DNA from: Myoxocephalus aenaeus
Taxonomy: Eukaryota > Chordata > Actinopteri > Perciformes > Cottidae
Assembly: GCA_038501785.1 (NCBI GenBank)
Contig: JBAMJR010000068.1
Span: forward strand, 702,501 to 766,500
DNA: 64,000 nucleotides
Direction of reading: 5' to 3'
Shown piece after piece: positions 49,067 to 60,437 of the stretch. How positions within the stretch are numbered: position 1 is the first letter of the stretch; each line of letters starts with the position of its first letter. The position numbers and the translations under genes are program-made. Under the pieces are notes generated by a model that was given only the letters and a program-made list of their open reading frames with translations, was not told the DNA's origin and did not search any database.

Positions 49067-49510
49067 TTAAAGGAGCTGTATTTAACGTTGTAAACATAAA
49101 TATAGCACCAAACAACGGAGCTCTTATACTAAAATAAATACGGGCGACCATCGGATTTAAAGGCTCGTCCGCCTTGTCGAAATCCTCTCTGTGTTCAGAC
49201 ACGACAGAACATATTTGAGATAAAACTAAGCTACGCTTTTTGTAGTCCGACGCAACAAACTCTGCATGGGCGAGAGATTTCAGAGCGAGGCTGCTCTCAT
49301 GTTCTTCTCCTAATGATGACGCACACTTGTCAACAATCAGAGCACCGTCAGTGGCACAAAAAAAAAGAGCAATTTCAGATGCTGGCGTCAGCATGAACGC
49401 AGCCACACTCAATACTGGAACCATTTTCAGAAACTGCTAACCCTTTGAATCAATTCGACGCACAAACATGGCAAATTAGCGGCTGCAAAAATAGCAGAGT
49501 TACTCTTTAA
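49067..49510. mobile_element. Possible TTAA-targeting MITE
   Basis: The left edge TTAAAGGAGCTGTATTTAAC and right edge GAGTTACTCTTTAA both sit on TTAA, as in piggyBac or Kolobok elements, but internal symmetry is poor beyond TTAAAG. The interior (GCTCGTCCGCCTTGTCGAAA, ACTTGTCAACAATCAGAGCA) resembles a fish repeat I have seen. A 131-codon open frame lies inside on the minus strand (49029-49424) and has no known domain. Confidence 0.4.
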
Positions 49511-50152
49511 CAATGTGGTTGTGCGCCAGGCATTGTGGCCACAGTCAAGTCAACAACCTTGATACTGGTGTCTTAAAGACCATCTAACAATGGCCGCTAA
49601 ATTAAAGCATTATTCTACTCTATTCCTCCGTGGTTTAACAACACTAAGCTGTAGCAACTATTTAACAGAATAAAATGCGAACCAAAAAGAGACAGTTTAC
49701 ATATGGCCTCCACACAGAGAGCATTATATGATTGCAGTGAATAAACGCTCTCTTAAAGCATCCTGTCAAGCCATTCCATCAGTCCCATTAGGCGCGTGTC
49801 CGTGTGTGGGTGTGTGCACAGACACTATGTTCTCTCCAGACGGAGGTTGAATGGACTTCCCTGCTGTGTGTGGCTTCTCTGCTTCTCTAAGCTCCGGATA
49901 GTTATACAGGCTGGGAGTTAATTGCCACGGACTCTGTGCTTTTTTTTTGTTGCCACATTGATCTGAGATACAGGATTCCTTATGCCGTGTTCACACCAAA
50001 ACAGTTGCGAATATTCGCAACGCCACTTCGCCTATATCGCGCCGCCCGGCAAAAAACTCGCTCTAGTGGTTAATTCGTTTTTCGCAACCATCGCTGGGGA
50101 AAGGGGGCGGGGCTTATCTCCATGTCAGTGAAAACATTGACTATTTCCGCCA

Positions 50153-50425
50153 TTGACCATTGAAATAACCACTAGTTCTGCTTTATACTTGTTGAGAAAG
50201 TCCCACAAACGTCGGAACATCAAACGCCCCCGTGTCTGGGTTCATAATATTATCCGTAGTCGTGTCTGGGTTCATAATATGATCCGTAGTCGTGTCTGGG
50301 TTCATAATATTATCTGTAGTCGCACACAGCTCCGACTCCTCCAGGACGAGTGTCTGAATGAAGCCGCTTCCAGCGCTCCTTCTGCGAACCCGCAGTTTGA
50401 TTCAGTGACGGCAGAACGGCGGTGA
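50153..50425 (+). pseudogene. Remnant of Harbinger transposase with a triplicated motif
   Basis: A 90-codon open frame inside the Harbinger element. RRNIKRPRVWVHNIIRSR is reminiscent of the N-terminal RRxWVHxIxRxR motif of fish Harbinger transposases, and TQLRLLQDECLNE fits the segment that follows it. The decapeptide RVWVHNIIRS occurs three times because a 30-bp DNA unit is tandemly repeated at about 50230-50322. The DDE nuclease region is absent, so this cannot be an active transposase. Confidence 0.65.
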
Positions 50426-50512
50426 TGCCGGGCGGAGCTTCTCAACGCTGATTGGCTTTCGCAACTCCGCGTCGGGTGAAGTTTTCGCTGGCGATGAAAT
50501 AATTCATCGCCA

Positions 50513-50587
50513 GCGAAAAAGCGAAAAAGCGAAAAAGCGAAAAAGCGAAAAAGCGAAAAAGCGAAAAAGCGAAAAAGCGAAAAAGCG
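50513..50587. repeat. GCGAAAAA octamer array
   Basis: About nine direct octamers inside the Harbinger element. It likely arose from the element's own GCGAAAA subterminal motif. Confidence 0.9.
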
Positions 50588-50827
50588 GAGTTGCGAATAT
50601 TCGCAACGCCATTTCGCCAGTATCGCGCCGCCCGGCGAAAAATCCGCTTTTTCGCAACCTAACGCGGCTGTGCATTGACTTAACATGTAATCTGGACGCG
50701 CGAATATTTCGCAACTCTTTTGGTGTGAACACGGCATTACACAGAAAAAGAGACTCGAGGATAGGAGATGAAGGAAATTAAAAGGGGCAAAAAGAAAGAC
50801 AACCGACATTGTCGGCAATGTCACAGT

Positions 50828-51447
50828 CCGTAAAAGTCGGGTTACATAGGGTGACCAGATTTGAGTTTGTGAAAAAGAGGACACTTCGTCGGGTGGGGGG
50901 GGTAGCAGTAGTGTGTAGCATGCCGTGAACTTACATTTACGTTGAGATCGGTCGACCAATGACAGTTCTCTCTACAGTCAGAGCTTGCGCAAGAAGGTGG
51001 AACGTGAGGGAGATACCATTTCCAAAACTTGTAAGGGGGTAATAACTATTTTCCCGGACGTAGCAAAATCCCGGACGTTTTTGGAATCCCTGCCGGACGC
51101 TTTTTTTAGGTCTCGAAAAGAGGACATGTCCGGGAAAAAGAGGACGTCTGGTCACCCTAGGTTACAAGCCGCTACTACCTTCGGTCAGTGTCTCCGTTAG
51201 CTCCCCGCTGTAGCCAGCTAGCTCTCCGCTAGCGCCCCGACAACCACCGAAGGTAGCGGGACCAGCCCCGGCTCGACACCCGACTTGGGCAGAGGGGACG
51301 CGGGCAGTAGCAGCAGCAGCGGGGAGCTAGCAGCAGCAGCGCTAGCTGCAGCAGCGCTAGCAGCAGCAGCGCTAGCTGCAGCAGCAGCGGGGAGCTAGCA
51401 GGGACACTGACCGAAGGTAGTAGCAGCTTGTAACCCGACTTTTACGG
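50828..51447. mobile_element. Inverted-repeat MITE 'E2', split by a hAT insertion
   Basis: Ends CCGTAAAAGTCGGGTTACA and its complement match E1 at 21290. The symmetry runs inward to GGTCAGTGTC on both sides (about 44 bp without the insertion). The core has AGCAGCAGCGCTAGCTGCAG repeats and ACCGAAGGTAGCGGGACCAG, as in E1. The hAT copy at 50847-51159 sits inside the left terminal repeat. No TA duplication flanks it. Confidence 0.8.
50840..51166. mobile_element. hAT-like MITE, copy 2, nested in E2
   Basis: The element is 50847-51159 (313 bp), in the opposite orientation to the copy at 44123. GGTTACA flanks both sides (50840-50846, 51160-51166), so E2's own sequence was duplicated on insertion, proving that this hAT arrived after E2. 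It keeps a GTAGCAGTAGTGTGTAGCAT stretch that the other copy lacks. Confidence 0.88.
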
Positions 51448-51538
51448 GACTGTGACATTGCCGACAATGTCGGTTGTCTTTCTTTTTGCCCCTTTTAATT
51501 TCCTTCATCTCTCTCCTATCCTCGAGTCTCTTTTTCTG

Positions 51539-51591
51539 CTCCTAGCTTGCTACAGCGGAGACACTGACCGGCTTGTAACCCGACTTTTACG
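51539..51591. mobile_element. Right-end fragment of a third E-family element
   Basis: CTCCTAGCTTGCTACAGCGG then AGACACTGACCGGCTTGTAA and CCCGACTTTTACG match the right end of E1. The rest of the element is missing and the fragment abuts the inverted arm. Confidence 0.75.
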
Positions 51592-53236
51592 TTATACCTA
51601 CAGGTTTACCGCGTGTGGTCGTCTCTGTCACTGCATTTCTTAAGTGTCTCTTCAATCATCGTTCAATTCTTTTATTGAACACTTTGCTTTAACATTTCGC
51701 CATTTTTTTTCTTCTCCCCCCCCCCCCATTCTTTTCCGGCTGCCCTTTTTGATGTGAAGTGGCCCTCACTCGCCCCTGGACTGCAACATACAAACAGCCA
51801 AGCCTGACAAACGCCCATCTCCAAAATTATAGTCATCCTCCTGCCTGACTCCTGTCTGCAACCCTCGCTTCTGCACTAACACACACAGAACACGCTCAAA
51901 ACACGTAAAACGCGTTATTCTCTCTGTAATCACCGAGCTTACACTACTCAGGTCGGGCTAAGAGCTCAATTATAGCCCTCGCGTACGTCCCACTCGCTTA
52001 AAGGTGAGCTGTATGTTAAGTGGTTTACGTTGCAATTTCTGCAGAAGTCGGGGCAATTTCAGTGACAGGCGGGGAGGAAAGACTGTGGAAGAGGAAAACA
52101 AGGGTTTGCTTTTCTATCTCCTCTCACTGGCAGCTGTAAGTGTATCTTTAATGAGGCAGTCGGCCGAGGAATGTAAGATCACAACGAGGCTCTCGTCAGA
52201 TAGAGGACGACTTCCAGGCACACGGGTCTTATTACATGGTTGCCCTTCTCGTACTGCCGGGGACCATCACATGCGTGACGCGCTCTGAGCGACCTCACTA
52301 GAAAGAGAATCACTAAATACTTAGACGGAATGTAATAATAGAGAAATAATGTCAATTATTTTGCCTTGACGACCAACAAGAATCAGAGCTAAGTTTATTG
52401 GGGAAGTATGCTTTCATGCTCGGGCATAACAAGGAATTTGGCTCTGGTTATCAGTGCCTCTCCATGTGCAAAATACGGTCAACACATCAACAAATACACA
52501 GCATGAAGAGCAAACATGTACTATATCACAGTACATTGTGCATCCCTGGTTCTGGTCTCGCTGCTGTATGTACAGAGTGCAAAAGGGGTCTAAATAAACA
52601 AGTATGTGAAATCAATAAAATGATGGTGTTTTGGTGTGTTGTATGCAGCTGTAGGCTTAGAACAACGGCTCACAGCTGCACAGCAAGTTGGATGTTATGC
52701 ACAGGGGAGATGGCACTGCACAGCCATTGGGCAGATATTGTTTTGAGACATCATGTGGCTGAGTTATCGGTTCATTACTGTAAAGACGCGCGGAGAGAAA
52801 TTGTTTCTGCGCCCGATCGTTTTGTTGCATGCTGATCTGGATTAGAGAGCTGTTTAGACCCAGCATCATGACCACGGGATGAAGCTCCATACATGAAGCT
52901 TCAAATATGCCGTTAAATAAAACTCTGTTGTTTATCTACTCACTCTCCTTTTAGTGAGACTAAACCAAATCAGATCTGAATCAAAACCACCACTGGAGTC
53001 TGGCATTGCAGCATCTGGTTGCATCTCTTGCAACAGGAAATGACAAACTGCCAAACGAGGACACGATACACAACATTTTCATCCACTTTTAGTCCCTACC
53101 GCCTGCGGATGAAGTTGTTTTAATTAAGCTTATTTTCAGTTCACATCTTCTACAGCTGGCTTATTAAACAGTTGAACGACTGTATAAGCATTTTTTTGTT
53201 GTTTTTGATTAAAATAATCCAACGAGGCTACATGTG
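51592..53236. other. Intronic stretch without recognised features
   Basis: A C12 run lies at 51716-51727. The open frame 52398-52835 has no recognisable domain. Confidence 0.5.
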
Positions 53237-54760
53237 TCATAGTTTCCCCGAGGAATGTTCCAGACCAATTTTTTCCCCCACCCAACAGATCGAATCAGAA
53301 AACCTGGCATAAGGGTGTTGAGTTAAAGTTGAAGGGGGTCTGCAAAACATGTTTGATGACTCTGGGGGAGCAGGCAGGTCGGTGCCAATGATCTTTTCAT
53401 CACTTTGGACCATCTGTTCTTTTCCCATGTTGTGGCCGAAGCAAAGCAAACAACCAACAAACACACAACCTACAGTTGCCGTGTTCAATTGAAGTAAAAG
53501 CTCCCGTCGCAATATCCTCGACTGGCACAAGAAGAGCAACCTTTGCTCGGCCTTTTTATGACGCTTTTAAACACATTCCAATATGTTGAGTGGTGAAGGG
53601 GCGCAGACATTTGTGTAGAGGAAAAAGAGAAGTGAGACGAACACACATCCCTGAGGAACGCCAGAACAGGAAGTCTCATCAGCCTCTGCTGTTGCTTTCT
53701 GTCTGTCAGGAAGTTGGAGATTGAACCGCCGGCATACAAGTGGATCACCTGTATGCAGGCTGATGCATTCCGTGTTCTTAACTATACTTACGGAAATGAA
53801 TGTGTAGAATTTATAGAGATCCCACAAAATTAATTATGATGTGTAATGGGACATTTTATATTCTTAGGAGTGTTTTATATTCTCATTTAAGTAAATAGCG
53901 TAGACTATCAAAGCTCGCCATATGTGACTTGTAGTTTCAGGCAGCAGCTGTCCCGCTGCATGCAACTCCTCTTTTCATTCTTCGAATAACAATCAAAGCA
54001 AAGTGTTACAAAGGGACAACAGACGGGATGTTTCCAACACACTAACCCAAACCCACAATCTTTTCCGAAACCTCTTAAAGTCATTGTGTTGCCTAAACCT
54101 AACTGTTTTCTATGAAGATGGAAGGTTACTTTGAAAAGACTTGGAGTGGAAATTGACGTGTGTTTGCTGGACTTTTGTAGGAAAACGCACCAAAAAATGA
54201 GGAATAACTTTTTCAGAAGATATCCTATATGCATATAGGTTGTATGAGGATACTTTGCTGTGTTTGATTTGAGTGAGTTCCAGGACAATAAACCAGATCC
54301 TTGCATACGGTATGTTTCCACTAAAGACTCTGCAGGATACGTGCGGCGCCATCATGACTGCTTCATTAACCAACGTGTTTGCCTCGTAGACAAACTGCAG
54401 GGGATCCAGCTGCGATGTGCTTTGGGTGGGCCGACACCAGTCTTTTAAAAGGGAAAGGAAACATGCCTGTCTGTCGCCGTCGCTCCTTTACGGGGTGACA
54501 CTACGGTTATGGAGCGTTTTGAAAGAAGAGATAAACTGCTTCCAGATCTGTGTGAAGACAGGAGCCAGTTAGTCACCACAGGCCTTCAGACTGAAGTGAG
54601 ACATGCCATCTGGGCCCGGGGCTTTCCTGGTCTCTGAAAGAGTCGCAAGACACTGATGCGGCGTGCAGGTTGACTGGCGGGAGTGGTGCGTGATGGGAAA
54701 TCGTTTGGAACTGTGGGTTGTGTTGGGAGTGAGTTGAGAATGATTTATTATGTTAGGGCT
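53237..54760 (-). pseudogene. Degenerate LINE reverse-transcriptase fragments
   Basis: Three pieces in the right order for a minus-strand non-LTR reverse transcriptase. At about 54560-54650, TRKAPGPDGMSHFSLKACGD matches the [KR]xxGPDG motif, and a frame-shifted LAPVFTQIWK follows. At about 53590-53740, LPDRQKAT...SGVPQGCVFVSLLFFLYTNVC matches the (S/G)xPQGxxxSPxLF motif. At about 53330-53430, DEKIIGTDLPAP...TLTQHPYARF matches the usual C-terminal region of fish L2/Jockey-like elements. The catalytic FADD segment was not found, and stops and frame shifts break it. The 750 bp between the pieces are not recognisable. Confidence 0.7.
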
Positions 54761-54768
54761 TTTCACCG

Positions 54769-55537
54769 TTTCTTCTTCTTCTTCTTCTTCCTTCTTCCTT
54801 CTTCTCCTCCTCCTCCTCCTCCTCCTCCTCCTCCTTCTTCTCTTCTTCTTCTCCTCTTCCTCCTCCTCCTCCTCCTTCTCCTCCTCCTCCTTCTCTTCTT
54901 TTCCTCCTCCTCCTCCTTCTTCTTCTTCTTCCTTCTTCCTTCTTCTCCTCCTCCTCCTCCTCCTTCTCTTCTTCTCTTCTTCTCCTCTTCCTCCTCCTCC
55001 TCCTCCTCCTTCTTCTCTTCTTCTCCTCCTCCTCCTCCTCCTTCTTCTTCTTCTTCTTCTTCCTTCTTCTCCTCCTCCTCCTCCTTCTTCTCTTCTCCTC
55101 CTCCTCCTCCTTCTTCTCTTCTCCTCCTCCTCCTTCTTCTTCTTCTTCTCCTTCTTCTTCTCCTCCTCCTCTTCCTCCTTCTTCTTCTTCTTCTTCTCTT
55201 CTTCTCCTCCTCTTCCTCCTTCTTCTTCTTCTTCTTCTTCTTCTTCTTCTTCTTCTTCTTCTCCTCCTCTTCCTCCTCCTTCTTCTTCTCCTCCTCTTCC
55301 TGCTTCTTCTTCTTCTTCTTCTTCTTCTTCTTCTTCTTCTTCTTCTCTTCTTCTCCTCCTCTTCCTGCTTCTTCTTCTTCCTGCTTCTTCTTCTTCTTCT
55401 TCTTCTTCTTCTTCTTCTTCTCCTCCTCCTCCTCTTCCTCCTTCTTCTTCTTCTTCTTCTTCTTCTTCTCCTTCTCCTCCTCCTCCTCCTCCTCCTCCTC
55501 CTCCTCCTTCTCCTCCTCCTCCTCCTCCTCCTCCTCT
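54769..55537. repeat. 769-bp polypyrimidine (CTT/CCT)n tract
   Basis: Almost pure C and T on the plus strand, alternating CTT-rich and CCT-rich blocks, with only about three G interruptions (CCTGCTTC near 55310-55385). The trinucleotide nature keeps long frames open on both strands (Ser/Phe/Leu/Pro-rich on plus, Glu/Lys/Arg-rich on minus). The tract begins right after the LINE remnant. Confidence 0.97.
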
Positions 55538-57001
55538 GCTGTGGACCTCGTTCGTTGGCCGAAGGAAGCCGCCTGACTCCGGCTGCACAACCGTTTCTAA
55601 CGCTGTATATATTTTCTTACACTTCTTACCAAAAGGCTTTCTGGATTCAGATTTTTGTAAATTGAGAGACGATGAGCTGTGAGAGGCACAACAGCCAGCA
55701 TCCTGTTCCCGTTCCCTGTGGGATACTTGCTGCGCTCTCTGTATTTGTGTCCCTCACGCCTGAGGCTTGCTCACAATTCCCCAGAATAACGAGTCGTGAG
55801 TCGGGCATCCTCGCTCCACGCTGGTTATCTGGTTATCCGAGCGTAGCGTTCACACACGGGCTGCAGGCGGGATGCAAACACTGGCCAGAATAAATGAATA
55901 ACACTCCTGTGGTGAATAAAAATGGTGAGCATTGATGAAAAGAGCTTGAAGGTGAGGGCAACAGATCGCCTGCACCACCGTGGCATCGATACGCCAACCT
56001 CCACTGATATCAAAGCAGATTCTGCCTCCCCTAATTTCCCTGATCCGCCGGCTCTAAATAGGCGGTCCGCTCCTTTTTGAGTAGAAACCCGGGCAGATAT
56101 AATGCAATGTCCCGGGTGGATTCACCTCGCCAGGTTTGCGTGACTCAAAGTGCAACAGAGAGCAGTAAGAGTAACAGTTAGTCTATCTTATCGCCCAGAG
56201 AGCGAAGATCCATCAGACTCTGGAAACCCAACGGTCAGAGCTTAAGCGGTACTAGCGAGCTTTCCCTGTTGCTTCAGCGGCCGGCTGTTCCTCAAACTAT
56301 ACCATCTGCAAAAAAGAAATCCCTGTGTGTGAGGAATATAGTGTCAGCATGATAAGGGATCAGCAGTTTTTTTCCTCCGCCAAAATGCATCAAGTGCAGT
56401 ATCTGCGTCTGGACTTTTACCTCCACGTTTAAGGTTTTCTCCGTTAGACCATCCGCGTCGTTATTGTCATTTTGTATTGATCAAAGAAAAGAAAAAAAGA
56501 CAAATATGTAAAAAAAATGGAGGATGGCATTTCCCCCCTCTATTGTAAATAAATAAACGGATGAGAGGATTCCAATTCGTCAGTTGGTATGACAACACAT
56601 TATTTATTTTCTATTACTCTGAGGTAACAAAACAACTAGAATTCCATTTAGAGGCATTGATTAAGCCGTTAATGCTCCACTGATGAACACGATTGAGGAG
56701 CGCTCAAGAATGTCAAGTTTGTCTTTTATATGGAAAAAGTAAACAAATCTTTGACTCAGAATGAATATGATGAGATAATACTGACTGGAAACCTTTTTGT
56801 TTTTAGAGAAATGAATCACTTGCATATAGATGTTGGAATATTTAAGTGTAATTTCAAAGACGCTACTTTTTTTGGGGTTATTTTCCCACCATTATACAGC
56901 ATTAAGACTTTAGAATAAGTCACCTCTTGCCAGATCCTCTGTTGACTGATTAATCAGTGTACATGTTTACGTTTATGTTTATTTACACTTCACACACTTC
57001 A
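55538..57001. other. Intronic stretch without recognised features
   Basis: Short ORFs only; no exon or transposon end was recognised. Confidence 0.5.
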
Positions 57002-57118
57002 TATACACATACATACTTGTCATTTTTTGCACTTCTATTGTTTAAGTTTAATACTTCAACACCAAATTTCCCCTTGGGTATTAATAAAGTATATATTCAT
57101 TCATTCATTCATTCATTC
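57002..57118 (+). mobile_element. LINE 3' tail with (ATTC)n end
   Basis: TTGCACTTCTATTG, AATTTCCCCTTGGGTATTAA and TAAAGTATATATTCATTCAT are the standard 3' end of a fish non-LTR retrotransposon, ending in a short-repeat tail (57095-57118). It is truncated at the 5' side. Confidence 0.65.
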
Positions 57119-57119
57119 T

Positions 57120-57600
57120 CTGACAGTGTGAGCTCAGATGACAACCAAACACCTCCAGATCACTTTGGAAACGTTTCTTCTGAATGTCACTCCCCTGACG
57201 ACAGGTTTCACAACAAGAAAAGGACAAAATGTCACAGTGTCAACTTAAGACCGATATTCAGTAATTCTAGAATTACACGTATTATAGCTGCAGTTAATGG
57301 ACTCAGAGCCGGGAGAGAGGGCATGATTACGTCCTTTCTGCTGGATTTAAGTGCCGCTTTCAACCCTATACAGAAGTATGTTATTGCAATAGGCCGTTTG
57401 TAGAACTAGGTTAGTCTCTTTGGGACGGCGGTAAACTGTTTCAGGACCCACATTACAGGTAGACGCGGCAACACCGGCCTCCGAGAGCAGGTGTCTAACA
57501 GATTTGATGGCAGCGATGGAATTGCCTTGACCCAGTTTTATGCTCTTTATACAGAGTCCTTGGGGATAGATTATTCAGCAATATGTTAGTGTTTACAGGT
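57120..57600 (+). pseudogene. Degenerate LINE reverse-transcriptase fragment
   Basis: A plus-strand frame contains LLDLSAAFNPIQ, a decayed form of the LDLSAAFDTxDH motif that carries the first catalytic aspartate of non-LTR reverse transcriptases; here the aspartate position reads N. After a stop the DNA still resembles the RT coding region (CCTCCGAGAGCAGGTGTCTA). Because the LINE 3' tail lies before it, this is a separate insertion from the element at 57002. Confidence 0.6.
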
Positions 57601-59007
57601 ATAGACACAGCATGGTGAATTATATCTGAGCCCTGGAGGACCCACATTATATCGGCTGTCTTGCATGCCTGACAAATAACTGATCCATGATGTCATGGAT
57701 GTCAAATAAAAAACAAATATCAAAGACTCTTTGCAAGCAATCCACAAGCAGACCGGATGATTATCCTGGACTCACTCTAAAACTACACCTTCACCATGAA
57801 ACAACTACTTCAAGCCTGAAATCAAAGCCTGAAATCAAAGCCTGAAATCTTCCAGCATTCCGACTAACTAACTCCTAAGCTGCCAGACCGGCGAAGGAAC
57901 ACATATCCGGTTGAGTTTTCACAGGAAAAAAATAGAGGAAGCTAAATTGAGTTCTTTTATTTGCCTCTTGCACGTGGTACCGGATGTGCTAGACTCTTCT
58001 CACACGTGTGATTGTGTCATCCTGCAAAGCAAACACAAACTAATACATGCAGTGAAGCCACTTGAAAAACACATGATGCTCGATGTGTTAACTCTCGACT
58101 GCGCTCTTATTCTTCATTTCCTCCCCACGGCTCTTCTTCGGATGACTTCCATTGCCACTACCATCACGGTGTTAGAAGTTCAAGACGTGTCGCTAAATAA
58201 ATCCTGAATTAAATGTAGAATCCAGCTGCATATAAAGATAAAGAGATAGGTAAAGATCTTCAGAGGTGGCGTTAGTGCGCGATATTTGTCTGACGGACGT
58301 AACTGCAATGGATTTCTCTCTGTAGGCTGCAGGCAAGCATGGATCCATTTCTCATTTTTTGCCCTGAGGGTAATCGATGATGGGGGTGACGAGACAACGG
58401 CACACCCTGAATGAGCAAAGGGTGCTCTGAAAGGTTCAAAGTAGCCCGCTGGCTCATTGAAATTCCGTCTGCTAAACCCGGAGCTTTCCATATTCACCCC
58501 GTTTTCCCACAGCGCACCATGGGGAGAGCTAGCTGGCACTCCAACCACATTTTTGTATTATGGGTGCACTCTGCAATGGCCTCAGGTCAGCAAAGAGAGA
58601 CCTAGATGTCCATTAATTCACATAACCTCTATACAGTGCATGCAAGCATTCCTATATCTAGCAAGGGCGGAGTGGTGAAGGTGGTGGAGAACCCTGTGCA
58701 GTCAAAGCTAATATTATACAATTACAGAGCATTGCAGGCCCAGATGTTTCCTGCTGCTCTGCTCCTGCAGCCCAATTTACATATTGCCAATTATGAATTA
58801 CTTTACATTCACGTCTGATGGGCAAGCGCCTGAAATAGATTAATGTGTACGTTCTGTTCCATTAATTAATTCCATTTGTTTCAAGTGTAAAATATAAGTA
58901 GAAACTCATTAATAAGCAGCGACGTATTGCTACTGCTGTACCACCCTTTGCCTCCAGGTGGCACACATGTTACAGTTGCAGCACCTTCGCTTCAGATTAG
59001 TCCACGT

Positions 59008-59040
<33 letters not shown>

Positions 59041-60040
59041 TGTGTGTGAACGAGTGCATGGCCCTGATGAAAGTCAGAACAGAAATGAAACAGAATTATG
59101 AAAATGACTTAACACGTGTCATCATTAATTTACAATACATGGAGAGTCCAGCAACCAGATGAAACTGTGTTAATCATTGATGTTGATGATGATGATGATG
59201 AAGGAGATTATGGAAATATGGTCTATATATACATTTAATTCAATATATTACATGATATATATGCTATTGGACTGAATTCAGGGAGGAATTCATTCCGTTT
59301 TCTGATTTCTTTTCATGTGATTTAATGCAATGTTTGTGAAACCGCTGCATTCCGGTCAGACATCATTTACAGAAGTGACTCGGCGCCGCCTGGCAGTGCA
59401 GCCCGATGCAGGCGCGCTGTAATCAGGAGTGCTGATGGGGAGAGTATCTCAGCCGTGGTCCATAACCTTGACCGCGACGAGCTCGTGCTTTTCACAGAAA
59501 TAGACTTCTTCAAGCTCCACTTCCTCCGCCGTGCAGTCTGAGGACACTGCGATGAAAGGCTTTCTAAAGACTCGGTGATATCTCATTAACACGGCTGCTC
59601 AACCCACACATTTCCTCAGGAAACTACATTTCTGCAAATGCTTTAGCGCTTTTGGGACCGGCGATTTTTGTGTAAGCGGACCAGATTTGGGAAATCAGTA
59701 ATGCACTCAGAAGAATTGGGAAACAGCTCCCTATGCCAGTGTTGCCCCCCCCCCCCCCCCCCCCCCCCCTCCACGTTGGTGCTGATTGGGCAATGTCTCG
59801 TTTAACGCCGGCGTTTATAAGCTGAGTTGTTTTCACAGCAACTTCGCGCGATGTGATGAATCCCCGGTGGGAATCCGGGTGTCGTCACAGTCACAAATCC
59901 ACTGTTCTCCGGCATGAGTCACAGTGCGGTCGCGGCGTGTGTTTGGGTGGGAGAGCGGCTGCCCCAAAGGCTTCTGGGATCAGGGCTAAAAGAGTGCGCT
60001 TGAATGGTGGCTCGTGGTTCAGCAACGCGGCATCCAAGTA
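57601..60040. other. Intronic stretch with simple repeats
   Basis: Contains 2.8 copies of a 13-bp unit (GCCTGAAATCAAA) at 57814-57849, (TG)n(AG)n at 59006-59040 and a 25-C run at 59745-59769. No exon was recognised. Confidence 0.55.
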
Positions 60041-60270
60041 CCGGTAAGGGCTTCGTTATCAACAACCAGCTCTCTCAGGAAGTTTATTTCTTAAACTGCA
60101 CTGCAACTTTTATTCAACTTTTATTTTGCTTTTTCACTCTTTTAATGTTTTCTTACCTGTTTGTAAATCTGCATTATGTTTTGATGCTTTTAGTGCTTTT
60201 ATGTGAAGCACTTTGAATCGCCTTGTTGTTGAAATGTGTTCTACAAATAAACTTGCCTTGCCTTGTCTCA
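60041..60270 (+). mobile_element. LINE 3' tail, L2-like
   Basis: GTGAAGCACTTTGAATCGCC, TTGTTGTTGAAATGTGTTCT and ACAAATAAACTTGCCTTGCC form the well-known 3' end of teleost L2-type LINEs, with a TTGCC short-repeat tail. Truncated at the 5' end, no coding. Confidence 0.7.
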
Positions 60271-60400
60271 CCTACATGGGAGAAAAAAAAGCCGCCTTTC
60301 AAGATTCTCGCTGGTTTTTGGTTGTCCCAGTTCACCTTTTATTTGTAGACTGGTAACTGTGGTGAGTCGACTGACTCACAACGCGTTGAGTCACGCCACT

Positions 60401-60437
<37 letters not shown>

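Larger units (their letters stand above)
49980..50739. mobile_element. PIF/Harbinger non-autonomous element
   Basis: The element proper is 49983-50736 (754 bp). The ends TGCCGTGTTCACACCAAAA and TTTTGGTGTGAACACGGCA are perfect inverted repeats, and TTA flanks both sides (49980-49982, 50737-50739), the classic 3-bp target duplication of PIF/Harbinger. A second block, GCGAATATTCGCAACGCCA followed by TTCGCC and ATCGCGCCGCCCGGC, occurs near both ends as a direct repeat (about 50007-50065 and 50594-50650). A GCGAAAAA octamer array lies at 50513-50587. Confidence 0.92.
50742..51538. repeat. Large inverted duplication around element E2
   Basis: The left arm 50742-50827 (CAGAAAAAGAGACTCGAGGA ... GGCAATGTCACAGT) is repeated as its reverse complement at 51448-51538, with only one 4-bp gain (CTCT) and one extra G. 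The arms are contiguous with the inverted ends of E2, so the whole locus is a palindrome with an element at its centre. The arm sequence does not look like a transposon terminus, which suggests a fold-back duplication of flanking DNA. Confidence 0.88.

Noticed and set aside
52398..52835. 145-codon open frame as a gene
   Set aside because: There is no domain, and Cys-rich low-similarity content is expected by chance in a window of this length.
54569..55588. Open frames of 275-339 codons rich in Glu/Lys or Ser/Pro/Phe
   Set aside because: They are products of the trinucleotide polypyrimidine tract. Only the last 30 residues of the minus frame show a LINE motif.
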